Assembly: GCA_027604505.1 (NCBI GenBank)
Contig: JADIIX010000004.1
Coordinates: 1-64,000 of the forward strand
Direction: 5' to 3'
Origin: Gonapodya sp. JEL0774
Taxonomy: Eukaryota > Monoblepharomycota > Monoblepharidomycetes > Monoblepharidales > Gonapodyaceae
Length of the DNA: 64,000 bases
Under the pieces are notes generated by a model. That model was not told where the DNA came from. It saw nothing but the letters and a program-made list of their open reading frames with translations, and ran no database searches. The translations under genes and the position numbers were made by a program. This document shows, in pieces, positions 11,446 to 22,632 of the stretch; position 1 is the stretch's first letter; each line of letters opens with the position of its first letter.

Positions 11446-11857
11446 TTAGTACAGTCCCAAACGACGGTACTTGTTATAAATGATCTGTTGTACAGGTCCG
11501 TCGTCGTAATCAGGAAGCCTCCCCCTGCATGCCGCTTGCAGAGTGGTTGACCACAAAGCCCAAGCCACCTTCTCCGACACATCCCAAAGCTCACGACTCT
11601 CGTACGGCTGCTTTTCTGGAATACAGATCTGTGTGTTTCCTATCTTTGGGATGTGACGAGACCATAATTGATTCGAAACGTGTTCCCTGACATCCCACTT
11701 CCTCCATCGACACTTATAACTGCCACCAGCCCTTGCGTCGCCGGTCCTGTTGTTGGAGTGCGTGATCCGCGTACTCCCTCCATTTGTCGGTCGAAACTTC
11801 TACCTCGATCACGGTTCTGAATTCCTTCCAGTAGTCGGAGGTGAAGGCCCACCCCAT
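11446..11857 (-). CDS. Small uncharacterised protein, easily missed
   Basis: Protein-like frames on the minus strand not explained by neighbours. The ATG at 11857 gives MGWAFTSDYWKEF, VIEVEVSTDKWREYADHA. A second open frame ends the gene: HVSNQLWSRHIPKIGN, QICIPEKQPYESRELWD, KVAWALW, LPDYDDGPVQQIIYNKYRRL, stop at 11446. The two frames must be joined by an intron that shares the acceptor GTCAG near 11680; the donor is either GTACGC (about 88 nt, protein near 107 aa) or GTGGCA (40 nt, near 122 aa). Family not recognised. The aromatic, charged composition and clean C-terminus argue for a real gene, transcribed divergently from the gene at 11998. Confidence 0.5.
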
Positions 11858-11997
11858 TCAGTGGTATGTGGGTTTTGAACGACGTTTCGTGAATTGAATG
11901 TATTCTCAAGAACTTCTCAATCTCTGAAATGTACGCAAAATTGGCTTGATGTTCTTGCAGAATCTAGTACAGCATTTGCCCTGACGCCACTCGCATA
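11858..11997. promoter_or_regulatory. Short divergent promoter region
   Basis: Only 140 bp separate the start codon of the small minus-strand gene (11857) from that of the ankyrin gene (11998), so both likely share it. No clear TATA box. Confidence 0.35.
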
Positions 11998-13459
11998 ATG
12001 GCATCGGAAGGCGCGAATGGACGTCTTCTAGAGGCCATCGAGGCTAACAATTTGGAGGAAGTTACGGCTGCAATCAAGGATGGAGCTGATGTCCGTCTGG
12101 CTCGAAAGCGAATCACGCTTGTCGTACATATTGACGGGAAAGTCAACGCAGAGTCCGCATATGGGGAAGGTACGATGGCGCTTGCAATCAGAGGAGGTAA
12201 CTACGGAATTGTGGAAGCGTTGCTGGCGGCAGGTGAGTGTGGGATGAACGACGTGTGCATGGGGTTCCCCATTTGGATAAATGTGAGGAGCATCCCAAGC
12301 GGGATCAATCAATACTCCACGAACGCTCCGCGAATTGTATCGCGTATAATTTGCGCTTGCCCATTTTCTTGGCACGTGGATGAATTCGAGATTTCTCGCA
12401 CAACTGTGCGATGGGTTTCCAAAATCTCTGTGCCATTCCCTCCGCAAAGCGCACTTAATGTCCAGACGACATTTCTCAAAGTAATTTGCTCCTCTTGGTC
12501 GGCTAGATTACGACCCTAACAGTCCCATTGAGTGGAAATTCCCCGCATACCCGCTCGTACCCCCTTGGACACAACTGCGATGGGACCACCAAACGCGATG
12601 GAACTCTACCGCGCCCTTTTCTTCTCTTCTGGATTTCGCCCTAGCCAGCGGTGACGGCTGGGCATTCAACAAACGCGGCGCTAATATCACCGTCACTGAT
12701 CCTTTGAAGTTCAGTGATGTGTGCGATACCTACACCCTTCAACCAAGTCTCGACGTAATACGGCTTCTCATTCTGCACAATGCGCGAATTGACAAGACTG
12801 AATTCAAAACTCGGGCTAAATCCCCCCTCGATCGAAAGGGCCAGTCTTATGACGAATACTTTACACAGCAACAGATGGAAGCAATTGCCCGTGCTGCTAA
12901 AGTTGATCCTGACGCCATATCGCTGGCGCAGTCGCTGGCTGATCAGACAAAAGTCGTTGACGAGATGCGTCGGCAGCTAGCAGATTATCGTGAGCGAATA
13001 TGGGACCTGGAGAAGGAACGAAATGGCTGGGTCAAGTATAAACAAGCACTGGAGCGGGATGTTATGGAAGCGAAGACGATGCTCTCTTCTATGGGAAAGG
13101 CGAAGGGTGAAAATGAAACGGCGTTGAGGAGGCAAATAGAGACTCTGACGGCAACTCAAGGAGAGCACGAAGCTCTGATTGCGCAACAGCGAGAGCAGAT
13201 ATCCATGCTTACGCAGCAGGCCGCGGAGGCTGACTCTCTCCGAAGACAGCTCGCGGACGCTCGCCGACCATTCAGTAGGGCTTCCACCATATTCCGACCT
13301 GGGCGGCGTGGAGTGGAGTCGCCCCTGTTTGCACCATCTCTCCCTCCAATCACTCCGGCTAAGGAGATGGAGATAACACCCAGGTTGGGTGGCCCAGAAA
13401 GTCAAGTTCCCATGCAAGTGGCGCCTGATGCTGCAAAGCCAGATAGTTCTGCAAAGTGA
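11998..13459 (+). CDS. Ankyrin-repeat protein with C-terminal coiled coil
   Basis: Exons 11998-12232 and 12507-13459, phase 1, 395 aa. The N-terminus carries ankyrin-like helices (LLEAIEANNLEEVTAAIKDGADV, in two blocks) and an unusual insert (VVHIDGKVNAES), then MALAIRGGNYGIVEALLAAG. Exon 2 holds DYDPNSPIEW, LLDFAL and a further repeat PSLDVIRLLILHNARI. Residues about 170-330 form a long coiled coil (QQQMEAIARAAK, MRRQLADYRERIWDLEKE, QREQISMLTQQAAEADSLRRQL). It is a paralogue of the gene at 16983-20366, which shares intron position, DPN[SD]P and the DIVRLL repeat. An alternative last exon is possible: donor GTGAGC at 13456 to acceptor before 13524, stop at 13599, adding about 25 residues. Probably a scaffold; partner unknown. 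Confidence 0.75.
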
Positions 13460-13974
13460 GCGATGACCTATCTATTCCTCTCTCTTTCATATTTTACCGA
13501 GCGATTCGTGTTCTTCTTCTCAGTCCTACAGAAGCGGCGGAGCGGGAGGCTGGATGTTGTATACCGATCTCCCGATTCAGATTCAGATCGGGGGTGTGAC
13601 TGTATAAGCGAAAGATATCACAAGGATCAGGGGGATGTTGATTTGCACTATATTGGAATGCATCATTCACTTTGGGAGAGGTGGCAATTACCGCAGGCCG
13701 GTGCATTGCATGCAGTATCTAGATACCCGGATAACTTATTCTGGGCTGACTACTCGCAGCTTTCCAACAACCATGCTTTGCTGCTGCACATGCAATTTGA
13801 TGATTATCTACGTATCAAACTACATTACAAGCGCCTACTTGTTGCTGTGGACTTATGGACTCCACCGCGGGGTCGTCTAAATTTTCACTCAATCGTTCTC
13901 TATAAACATGAAAGTACATGGGTTTTATCGGCAGTTACCTTCTTTTCTGGTCTATTCGCGTGTTTGTCCGGTTC
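13460..13974. other. Intergenic between convergent genes
   Basis: About 515 bp of 3' flank. A 214-codon open frame (13463-14107) crosses it but runs antisense into the hydrolase gene and lacks any family feature. Confidence 0.45.
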
Positions 13975-15404
13975 TCAAAGTCTCGCTGTTATCGGGACTT
14001 CCACACGTAACCCCTTCAGTCGCATTGCCCGAGTCACTGCGTCCCAATACTCCCGAGGAAATACAACTCCATGTTGCACGTGGGGGGATGCTGCCCCAAA
14101 TTGGTGATGAAGGATTATGGGTTCAGGAAGCACCGTAGGACTACCGTGCGGCTGAGCGTAGGTTGAGGTGCAAAGAACTCGGGGGAGTACAGATGTGTGA
14201 AAATGCGTGACCATCGACGATTTTCTGCGTGGTGAGAGGGTGTGAGGTATGAAGGTCTCAAGTTTGATCTCCGCTGCGATGGCCGACATACATTAAAAGG
14301 TCTCCGTCACCGTACAAGAAGAGCCTTGGAACATCCCGCCTCACAACCACCACGGACTCTCGTTTTCCGTTGAAATCAACTTCCACTGCTCCGCAGATTG
14401 AGTCAATACCCTCTTTTCCGAAGCTTGACCTGGCAACTCCCTTTGGTAAACCAACAAGAGAGATTGCCAGTCGCAAATAAGAAAGAAGAGGGCGCAGTGT
14501 AGCTGAAAGAGCAAGAGCAATAGAGGGGGTGAGAGGATGTTTCGGTAGACCGAGAACGGGCGTGAGAAAGTTGGTGAACGACCTAATGAGAGGCAATTGA
14601 TGGGTTTGGAAGATCGGCAGGTTCCCATTGAGCATTCATAAGTGCACCTAGTGGCTTCAAAGTTCCAAGGCGCTGCTATCTCTTGGATCACTCTCTCTAC
14701 GGTCCAGCGTCGTGTATCATCCAGATCGTCCCTCCAAGAAGGAGCGGAGTCGACCACCCAGAGTCGCAAATCCGCGAATCTCAAACCTCTGTTTGTAATG
14801 GACCGCAGCAGAATAGAGGAAGAATGGAGTCCTCCCATGGAGAATGAATGAAAAACAGTCGGGCTTGAAGAAGACGGCGGTGGTTGTGACAGTGGAACAT
14901 CGAGTTTCGTAAATACGAGGGGTGTGTTCGAGAGGAGATACTCGGCGATTGGATCAAACTGTTCTGATTCATGCATCGTCATTCAGCAGCTCGCTCCTCC
15001 TCCCCTCACAAGAGCTTCACCTTTTTGACAAGAGCGTCAATATTATACAACGAGAATGAGAATGCAAGGCTCGCTGGCCCAATTATCCTGCCAGATATGT
15101 GACAAGATCTGAATCTGGAGTTTTGAGTTATGAAATTTGTATCGCTCACATCAGAATGTTATAACTCCGTCGCGAATAGAATTCCGCCTGAATTGTAATC
15201 GTGTGAGTAATCAGGTAAAAGAGCGATGACTTGAAGCAGGCGGATTTCACCGTGATAACAGACGTATTTCGAAAGAAGTCGGAGAGAACTACCCGTCCAA
15301 CCGAACAAGACCACGAGGGGTTGATCCCGACCTGCATGATGGAAATATGCAGTATCATTTGAGCCGATTGCTATTATTTCCGCAGGGTTGAGCACAGGTG
15401 CCAT
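13975..15404 (-). CDS. TMEM53/DUF829-type alpha/beta hydrolase-fold protein
   Basis: Exons 15404-15264, 15187-15150, 15087-15021, 14958-14648, 14582-14292, 14224-13975; 365 aa, phases consistent. Family signature near residue 40: PLVVLFGWTGSSLRLLSKY, continued over the first intron by AEFYSRRSYNILMIIGPAS. The nucleophile-elbow-like segment is VFHSFSMGG (Ser in SMGG), then WVVDSAP, the late strand RLFLYGDGDLLI and SPHVQHGVVFPREYWDAV, where His would complete a triad. The first intron uses an uncommon GTCTGT donor; without it the frame appears broken. The last exon may contain one more small intron. TMEM53 proteins are reported at nuclear/ER membranes; here the substrate is unknown. Confidence 0.8.
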
Positions 15405-16982
15405 TAAGAATCTGAACGGTAAGGTTCCGGTTGAGAGTGCTTCCGAAGTCGATCGGCTTGCTTTGGCTGGGCTGTGTATGGGATCAAATAAAGTCTCCAC
15501 AAAACTAAGCTCCACAATGCTCGCAATGATGCCTTCCTCGGCTATTCATCGAAAAAGTGAACCAGGATTCCACTTGCCCTAGAGTCAAAATCGTGTTCGC
15601 TCCCCTCGGTGCGAATGATCGCATAGCAATCTGACGTCTTGTCCTATTGATCCGACTTATGAGACAACTCTCGCTAGGTCTCCGGGATGCAAACGGTTGA
15701 AATGAATGCAGGAAACTCTTGGGTCGGCCTCGCGGGCTTGCTTTAGTTCTCCGTCACACAAATTCATTCACCTTCATATCAAGTGCATCTTTCTTCTGAC
15801 TTTCTCCGTTTTTGCTACCAGAACCTTCCCTTAAAGCCTGAAAGTAGCAGGAAAAATGTTGCAATGAAGAGCGATGTGCAACGCGTTCGAATGACGCGTC
15901 AAAGAAAAGGGGTACAATCACGTCTAATTTGGGGATTGGAACTATGAATATGACGTTTTCAAGAAACAGCGCTGGGCAGAGCAAAGAAGAATCCGTATTT
16001 CCCGTGAAACCTGCAGTTGTGCCCCTTGAAGCCACCAACGACCTTCTGCTCCACCCAGAAAAATTGTTTGATCACTGTGTAAGGCGATTTTGGCACTGTG
16101 CAGTGGTTCATTGCTGCCAACCACCGGAGTCCTCCTCATAAAGTCACATTCGAGTTGCATTGTTTCTCAAAGAAGGGCCGCTGTACCTCATACTTACAGA
16201 AACACTTCCAGGTTGATGCTTCGCCTGCAATAACATACTTATACAAAGTTCTTGAGCTACTTCTTTTCGATCCTCTGAATTTGCGTGATTTGCGCAAATA
16301 ACATCGTCATACAAGATCTCGAGTATATATGAAGAAACTACATCGGGAATGTGGTTCTCGGAGATACTGTTTTGCTAGGGACTGTGACTCGACGATTAGC
16401 AGGGGGTTGTAGACGTATTCGGGGTGCAGATAGACAAGTGATGACGACAATCATAAAAAGAGAATCTACGAGCGGAAAAGGGCTTCCCCCATTATTCTTG
16501 AATAGTACCTTCTCTTTATACGTGAAGCTTGTCGCGTCGCGCACACCACAGTTAATACGTGACTGTACTTCTGGGTTCCTACCTACTGCCCATGTCCCCA
16601 CGTCAAGCTAGACGACAATCAAACACAATGTTGTGTTCATTTTAAGTAGATTGCGGACCCTGACGAACACATCAACCACCACAAAGTACGTAAATTAGTC
16701 AATCGTGGTCAAAAAGTGTACCAATACAGAAGATCTTTGTGAATCCGGAGCAAGACCTGAAATCGGTCTCAGCTTGGTCACCTAAAACTAATATGAAAGG
16801 TGGCCCTCTCTATAGCAAAGGGCATGGATGCGCAGTATGTCTGTCCAGTATAAATTGATTACGTCCGCATCCTATTCCTCAATTTCATCATGCCATTTGA
16901 GGCATCAGCCACCTTTCTGTTGTTATTAACCGGACTCTGTCACCAAGAAGACTCTCTCCCAATCACCCAATTCTGCTCAACA
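15405..16982. other. Intergenic, 1.6 kb without a supported gene
   Basis: Lies between two minus-strand genes. Several 70-95 codon frames exist on both strands, none with splice structure or family motifs. It must hold the promoter of the TMEM53-like gene. Confidence 0.5.
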
Positions 16983-19900
16983 TTAATCGTGGGCATCAGG
17001 TTCACTTCCTGATGTTGCCCTTGGACCGCCAGGTTTGAACAGATTGGCGTTCGCGGCCACGTGCAACTTTTCTGCTGGATGCGCGGCCCATGGATTTGGT
17101 CTACCACCACCACCCATGTCAAAATCGAGTGGAGGAAGATCTACGGCTCCCAAATCCTCTGAAAATGACGATCTCAAGGACTGAGTGCTCACTGCATTTG
17201 TGGTCCGGATGCTTTCCGGTGCCGCGGGCCGAAGCGAAACGGAGCGGAGCGAGTGGACAACGCTTATGCTCTCGCTCTGCCTACGCCCGATCCCCATTGC
17301 ACTGGGTGTGATTGTCGCACCCGAAGCAAAGGATGCGACTGATGGTGTCGGTACCGAATACGCCGAAGCACCGTCACCGTACAGGGCCATGAGGGATGGA
17401 CTCCGGTCTGTCTTGGGAAAGAGGTTCGCGAAATCGAATGGAGAGGACAAGCTTCCGGTATCCGGGGTCGCGGACGTAGATTCAATCAAAGAAACTGGAT
17501 TTGGGGTAACAACTGCGGAGCTGTTTTGTGGTTGTTCGCTCGAAGGGGCCTGCAGAGCCGGCGACACAAGTCCTCCTTGACCGTCCTTTGAAGGGAGGGC
17601 AGAGACACACGCCATGGGGAAAGCGCCAGAAACACCTGAAGCAACATGGAAGCCGGTACTCCAGCCTGGCGAAATGTTAAACGGATGATCAACATCGATC
17701 ATCATTGTCAAGCACCGCTGAACCCACCGTCCGCAAACGCGAAGTTAACAAACACAAGATCGCCAATCGCTAGCCTGAGTTCATCCTCATATTGTGGTAG
17801 AAAAGTCGAGACACAATACATTACTCGGTGCACTGGTACTGGTGGCTCAGACTGATTTGAACCGTCGGTCATTGCAGCAGACGTGTCCGAGACAGGAGGA
17901 GGTGGGGACACGGTAGAAAGCGCAGGGGGCGGGGACACTGAAGAAACTAAAGAAGGGCCTGGAAGCGGGCCAGATACCGCTTCAACTGTGCTGTCCAAGT
18001 GCCCTGTGTTTCCAGAACTGCGACGGCGTCTGGAGTCACGGGATTTGCTTCGATTGTAATTGCGGCCGGAGTCCCCGGACTTGGATCGAGAGTGGCCGGA
18101 GTCACCAGATTTGGTTCGTGCGTGACCAGGCACCGAGCGCCGCCGTCCTTCCTTCTCCTGAGATACGTCCTCCGGAGCCTCTCTCTCCAAACTCCGGGAT
18201 CCAGTTTCAATTTCTGGTTCTGGATCACGCCACGCTAATGAGGTAGGTCTCGAGGCGGGACGCTGAGGAGGTGGTGGTGAGAAATTTTGTGCTGACGACG
18301 TAATCGAAGGTACCCGGTTTGGGGTGGAAGAGTGGGTACCCGATGGTGACACATTTCCCGAATTGACTGCAGTATTCTTCAAATCGGTTCCGCTTAGCCT
18401 TCTCCCCGACGAGCCAATTTCAGATGCTTGCCCATCATTGCTGAAGATCTTCTTGTCCCCGCCCATTGCGTTAGCGTGTGCGGGCTCGCTCTGAGATGAT
18501 GTCCCAGTCACACCATTCCCACTGACTTCTGCGAGTGCAACTGTTGCACGCAGGGATTTAGCGCGGGAGGCAGCTACAGCCAACTCTCTGGAGTCCATAA
18601 AGGTGATTGAGTCTGCTGCTGGGGTTCCCGACTCCACGACCGCGGACGCAACGGATCGGCCAGGGCTCGCGACAAACGATGGTGGAGGAAGAATGGACGG
18701 ATTAGGACTGGGAGCTATCCTCGGCGAGTGTTTGGGGGTGGTGGCACCTTCTCTGTCTCTCTCGCGATCCCGATCCCCCGACTTGTTCAAGCTGCCTAAG
18801 CTCCCAATTTTCAGACTGCCAAATCTCCTTTCAGCTTCAAGCTCTACAATGCGGGATTCGCGATCGCGCAACATGGCACGCAAACGGTCAAGCTCTTCCT
18901 CGAGCACTCGAACACGGCGCCGCTCTGTCTCCAATGCGCCATCCCGGTCAAAATCGGTTTGCAATGCTTGAGTTTGATCACTGTGGTTGGACTGATTCGA
19001 GTAATAAGAAGTTTGGGGAGGTGGTGGCGAGAGAAGGGACGATCGGGACGAAACGTGGGAAAGATGAGCGGGGATGGCATTGGGGAACAAGGTGCTGAAC
19101 GAAGGCCCCAGAGGGGTTGGAGATGCTGGGGATGCCGTCGCTGAGTGTCCCATGTTAGTCGGAGGAGGTGTCGGCGAGGGACGAATGTTTGATGATGAGG
19201 GAGCGGACCACGTCGCGGAATTTCGATAAGATTTTTCGCCACCCGGTGAGTTTTGCCGGATATCAGTTGGTGAAAGAAAATCGGAGGAGTATAAGCGTGT
19301 GAAAGAACCAGGTCGTGGGGGAACTGGCGAGGTGGAGAGGTATGCCGAGGCAGACGCTGCAGAATGAGCCGATACGAGAGCCTCTGCACCCGAAACCGAC
19401 GTAATGGTGGTGTTTGCTGATGGAAGACCAGTCATACTACGAGCTTTTCGAAGAGTGAGAGGGCGGGCAGGATTTCGCATTGCAGAGGTGATTCGATCCA
19501 GCGCAGCTTGGGTTCCTCCAAGGGAGACAGCGCGCTGGTGTTCCTCGAGTTCTACAAGAAACTCAGGAAGGGGTGGACTGCCAATTGCCGGCCGGTCACG
19601 AAGTCTTACTGCTGCTCGGAGAGTTGAGTCTGAAACACGGGCTCCATGTTTCAGAAGGAGTCGGACAATGTCAAGATTGGGCGTACATGTCCAACGACCC
19701 CAAACATGCCCAAATCCGACAGCAGGGTTTTCAAAGCTGACAACGGCGCCTGGACGGTTGAATATTTTGTTGGGCTCATCGTGCAGGGCGAAGTCAAGGG
19801 CCGAAGGAAAGTAGGTGCGCGTGGTTGATCCAGACCAGCGAGAAGCCCAATCCTCGAGTGACCAGTTCTTCCAGGCAGCTGGAACGGCATAGTCCACGGG

Positions 19901-20366
19901 GTCATTAGGATCGAGGCCTATGTCAGGTTGAGAAGTACGTATTCAAGAATTTTATTAGCGATGCGTTCGAACCAGGTACTCCAGAGTTACCCAGCAAGAC
20001 TCCATTTGATAACACACCAGCCTCCAGGAGAATCCTGACAATGTGCTGCCTGCCAGCTCGAATCGCGAGACACAGTGCGCTTTCGGCTGGTCTCTCGTCT
20101 GTTTTTGTTTCACCGAACTTGAACTTGACCGTGAGCACGACTCGTTTTCTGGCACCCGGATCCGCCCCATCACTAATTGCCTTCTGCACTGCCGAAAAAT
20201 GACCGGTTTCAACGGCTATAATGAGTCTTGCATCTGGATCCAAATTGGATTGCTTCACTGGAAGGGCCCTTGCAGAGGTCTTTGGATCTGTGAGCTGCGA
20301 AGTTGAAGACTCTGAAGAGGATGTCCACTGTCCGGAAGCCGAGTGCGGTCCGGAATCCCTCAACAT
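16983..20366 (-). CDS. Ankyrin-repeat and SH3-domain protein
   Basis: Exons 20366-20018, 19917-17728, 17665-16983; 1073 aa. N-terminal ankyrin repeats: LDPDARLIIAVETGHFSAVQ, SDGADPGARKRVVL, ALCLAIRAGRQHIVRILLEAG, then DPNDPVDYAV, ALDFAL and PNLDIVRLLLKHGARV. A long Ser/Pro-rich disordered part follows, with a coiled coil (LEEELDRLRAMLRDRESRIVELEAERR), RS-like repeats (SKSGDSG, SKSRDSRRR), and a C-terminal SH3 fold split by the last intron: STFLPQYEDELRLAIGDLVF, FADGWSTGFH, GAFPMACVS (ALYDY, DGW and FP positions recognisable). About 230 disordered residues end the protein. Paralogue of 11998-13459. A cytoskeletal or polarity adaptor is the likely role by domain composition. Confidence 0.85.
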
Positions 20367-21336
20367 CGTCTGTGCGGTTGGTTACTGTTATGGTCCCCTC
20401 CGAGTCCGACAACCGTTCCAGCCCGGCACGATTACACTTCCTCAAGTTACGACTCAGCTGCGACAGTCCAGCTGGAAGGAAACGGGAGTCTCTGTTGCAA
20501 TATCTGGTCCCTGTTCAGGTTCTCTTACACCTGCGTGCGCACAAATGGATGTGGCGCTTTGCTGCTCGCTAAAAGTCCTAACCGGCAGAGGCATATAACG
20601 ATAGCTACTCCTAAAAATGTAATACATGAGTCTCAAAGAGTCTGAAGTCTCTGGCTGGTCCTTGTGGAATTTGAGTAGGGTAGGAAGTGGACCTCTCACA
20701 GATTAATCGATAAGCAGCTCGAAAGTAAGTGGAGTTCGGCGGGCGAGGTGTTCGAACGTGAGCAGTACCGGCTTACAATGTGCGATCTCGTGGTCTCCGT
20801 TAGGTGGAACCCCCAAAAGCACCGTTTCCTCGCCTTCTTGCAGCATTCAGAAAATCTGACGACAGGATCAATGGAAAGCTCATCATCACACTGTTGAGGA
20901 GATACCGTCCACCAAAACCTGGACGTCGTGTCTCAAACTTTTGTCAAAGCACGCCGCTTCCTATTTTCCGGAAGCTTCCATGTCCGGAGAGACAATTTGA
21001 GCCATCTTCTTTTCTCCCAGGCCGCAGAACGTAATTGCTGCGTGTAGTCACATATAGAACGTTCTGTACCTTGCAACAGTAAATTCTCGCTTTATTCCGA
21101 AATCAATATATCAGCTGCACAGAAGAACGATTTGATCAACAATTATAATAGAGGAGGGTTGGTTCCAGTGGAGTACGCAGAACTTCAAAGAACCTCCCTC
21201 TTTTATATTTTGCTCTCTCTGCACAGACCGGGAATGCAAGCTCACCGCACTACACCGCTCCACAGAGCTCGTCAAAATTCGATGTCCTCAGTCCCTACAA
21301 GGAACACGAGCAGGACGGGACGTGGAACAGAAATGA

Positions 21337-21369
21337 ACCACCACGTGTGACACGGTAACAAACTCGCCA
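21337..21369. repeat. Diverged direct repeat, copy A, with CACGTG
   Basis: ACCACCACGTGTGACACGG followed by ACAAACTCG. It matches copy B at 21483-21519; the preceding bases GTGGAA are also shared. The core is the palindromic E-box CACGTG. Confidence 0.5.
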
Positions 21370-21482
21370 GATCTTGTCGATTCCAAAACTGTGCGACGCG
21401 CGGTGTTTGCACCGACGGTTGGCCCTGGTGGGAACGCTGGGGCAGGTGCGGATGAGAAGGGGGTGAGAGTGGAAAGTAAACG

Positions 21483-21519
21483 ACCACCACGTGCGACACC
21501 GATGCAAGATACAAACTCG
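21483..21519. repeat. Diverged direct repeat, copy B, with CACGTG
   Basis: ACCACCACGTGCGACACCG then, after a few more bases, ACAAACTCG. Same order and orientation as copy A about 145 bp upstream. Confidence 0.5.
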
Positions 21520-21790
21520 GATCCGAGCAGAAGTGACACAATGGGTGTAGTGATCGCTCCGATAAATGGCTACACCATATAACAACACAAAGTGCTCATA
21601 TGAATTAGAAACAAAGCGCAGAGAGCCCAAGCAAAAGCGAATGCTCTTAGTTTAATTCAATCCACTGATTTCAGTCCAATACAGTCCCTAGAACGCTTGC
21701 TCACCAGCGACGAGGTAGAAAATTACCTGCTGAATGGATAAAAGATATTTGACATGGATGGACCGTGCACGTTTTATATTGCCATACTCG

Positions 21791-21879
21791 TCAACCACCG
21801 TTGTGGACTCCGGAGAGTTGGCTGCAGCTGCCTCCCGCGCTAAATCACTGCGTGCAACAGTTGCACTCGCAGAAGTCAG
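21791..21879 (+). pseudogene. Gene fragment: inverted copy of part of the ankyrin-SH3 gene
   Basis: The plus strand over 89 bases matches the coding strand of the neighbouring minus-strand gene (window positions 18522-18610) with six mismatches by eye. It encodes DSGELAAAASRAKSLRATVA against DSRELAVAASRAKSLRATVA in the parent. Homology stops sharply at AGAAGTCAG on one side and near TCAACCACC on the other. It is followed by a GTGAGT a few bases on. It looks like a recent partial duplication; expression is not shown. Confidence 0.75.
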
Positions 21880-22632
21880 AAAGGTGAGTCTCGCTCTTGG
21901 ACAAGCCCTGGCCCCCTTGGCTTCCGTCTGTTCAAGTGGACCTGCATCTGCACTCCACTTATCCAATATGATGATTCGCCGACTCTTACAAGTGTCTGGC
22001 AGTAGAACGGCCAACATATTTTCGGGAGTTCCTTGATGGAGCTCTTTGATGATGACCATCATACACCAACCAATTGCTGATTGGAAAGGAATCCAGGGAT
22101 GCGACGCTGATTCGCAACAGTCTCATATGATAATCGCTGCGGATCCGAATTCATCTGTTCTTTTCCCCCAGTAGACTCTGGCGCTCTTTCGCAATGAGCA
22201 AAAACCAACAACAACTCTCGCGATTAGGTGTGTAATTTACGTTTGAACCTACAAAGGTGATGTGATGTCAATCGTGCTCTCTCTTCAACATCAACATCCA
22301 TTCATTGTTATAGCTAACCTCCGAACCTGCATGGCCAACTGTTTACCTGTTTAGGAGGATATGCTAAAAGTCCGCGAGCTTTTATCGTCCACCATTTGTA
22401 AGCATTGGAATTTACAACCAGAGTAGAAATAGTAAGCACTGGGATGGTAAGTTTCTATCATGTATTTGAAAGATTACATGGTAAACTTGCAAATAAAATT
22501 GAGAATGGTCGATTACATTTGTGGTTGGGCGGTCGGGTGTGCTGTGCCGATGACCGATCTGACAAAACAATTTCATTGAGAATCCCATCCTTATCAATCC
22601 TTCGACACTGAAACCCTAAAACAAACTACGAA

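Larger units (their letters stand above)
20367..22632. other. Gene-poor region, 2.3 kb, with repeats
   Basis: Between divergent genes at 20366 (minus) and 22633 (plus). It contains a pair of diverged E-box repeats and an 89-bp copy of part of the ankyrin-SH3 gene in opposite orientation (listed separately). No complete gene was seen. Confidence 0.55.

Noticed and set aside
13463-14107. Plus-strand open frame of 214 codons
   Set aside because: It runs antisense into the TMEM53-like gene's last exon and starts in the 3' flank of the ankyrin gene; composition is not protein-like.
15150-15404. Apparent frameshift in the TMEM53-like gene near 15264
   Set aside because: An intron 15263-15188 with donor GTCTGT and acceptor CAATTCAG restores the expected KYAEFYSRRSYN sequence, so the gene is intact.
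15754-16611. Short open frames on both strands in the 1.6-kb gap
   Set aside because: Overlapping, 60-95 codons, no motifs; consistent with chance.
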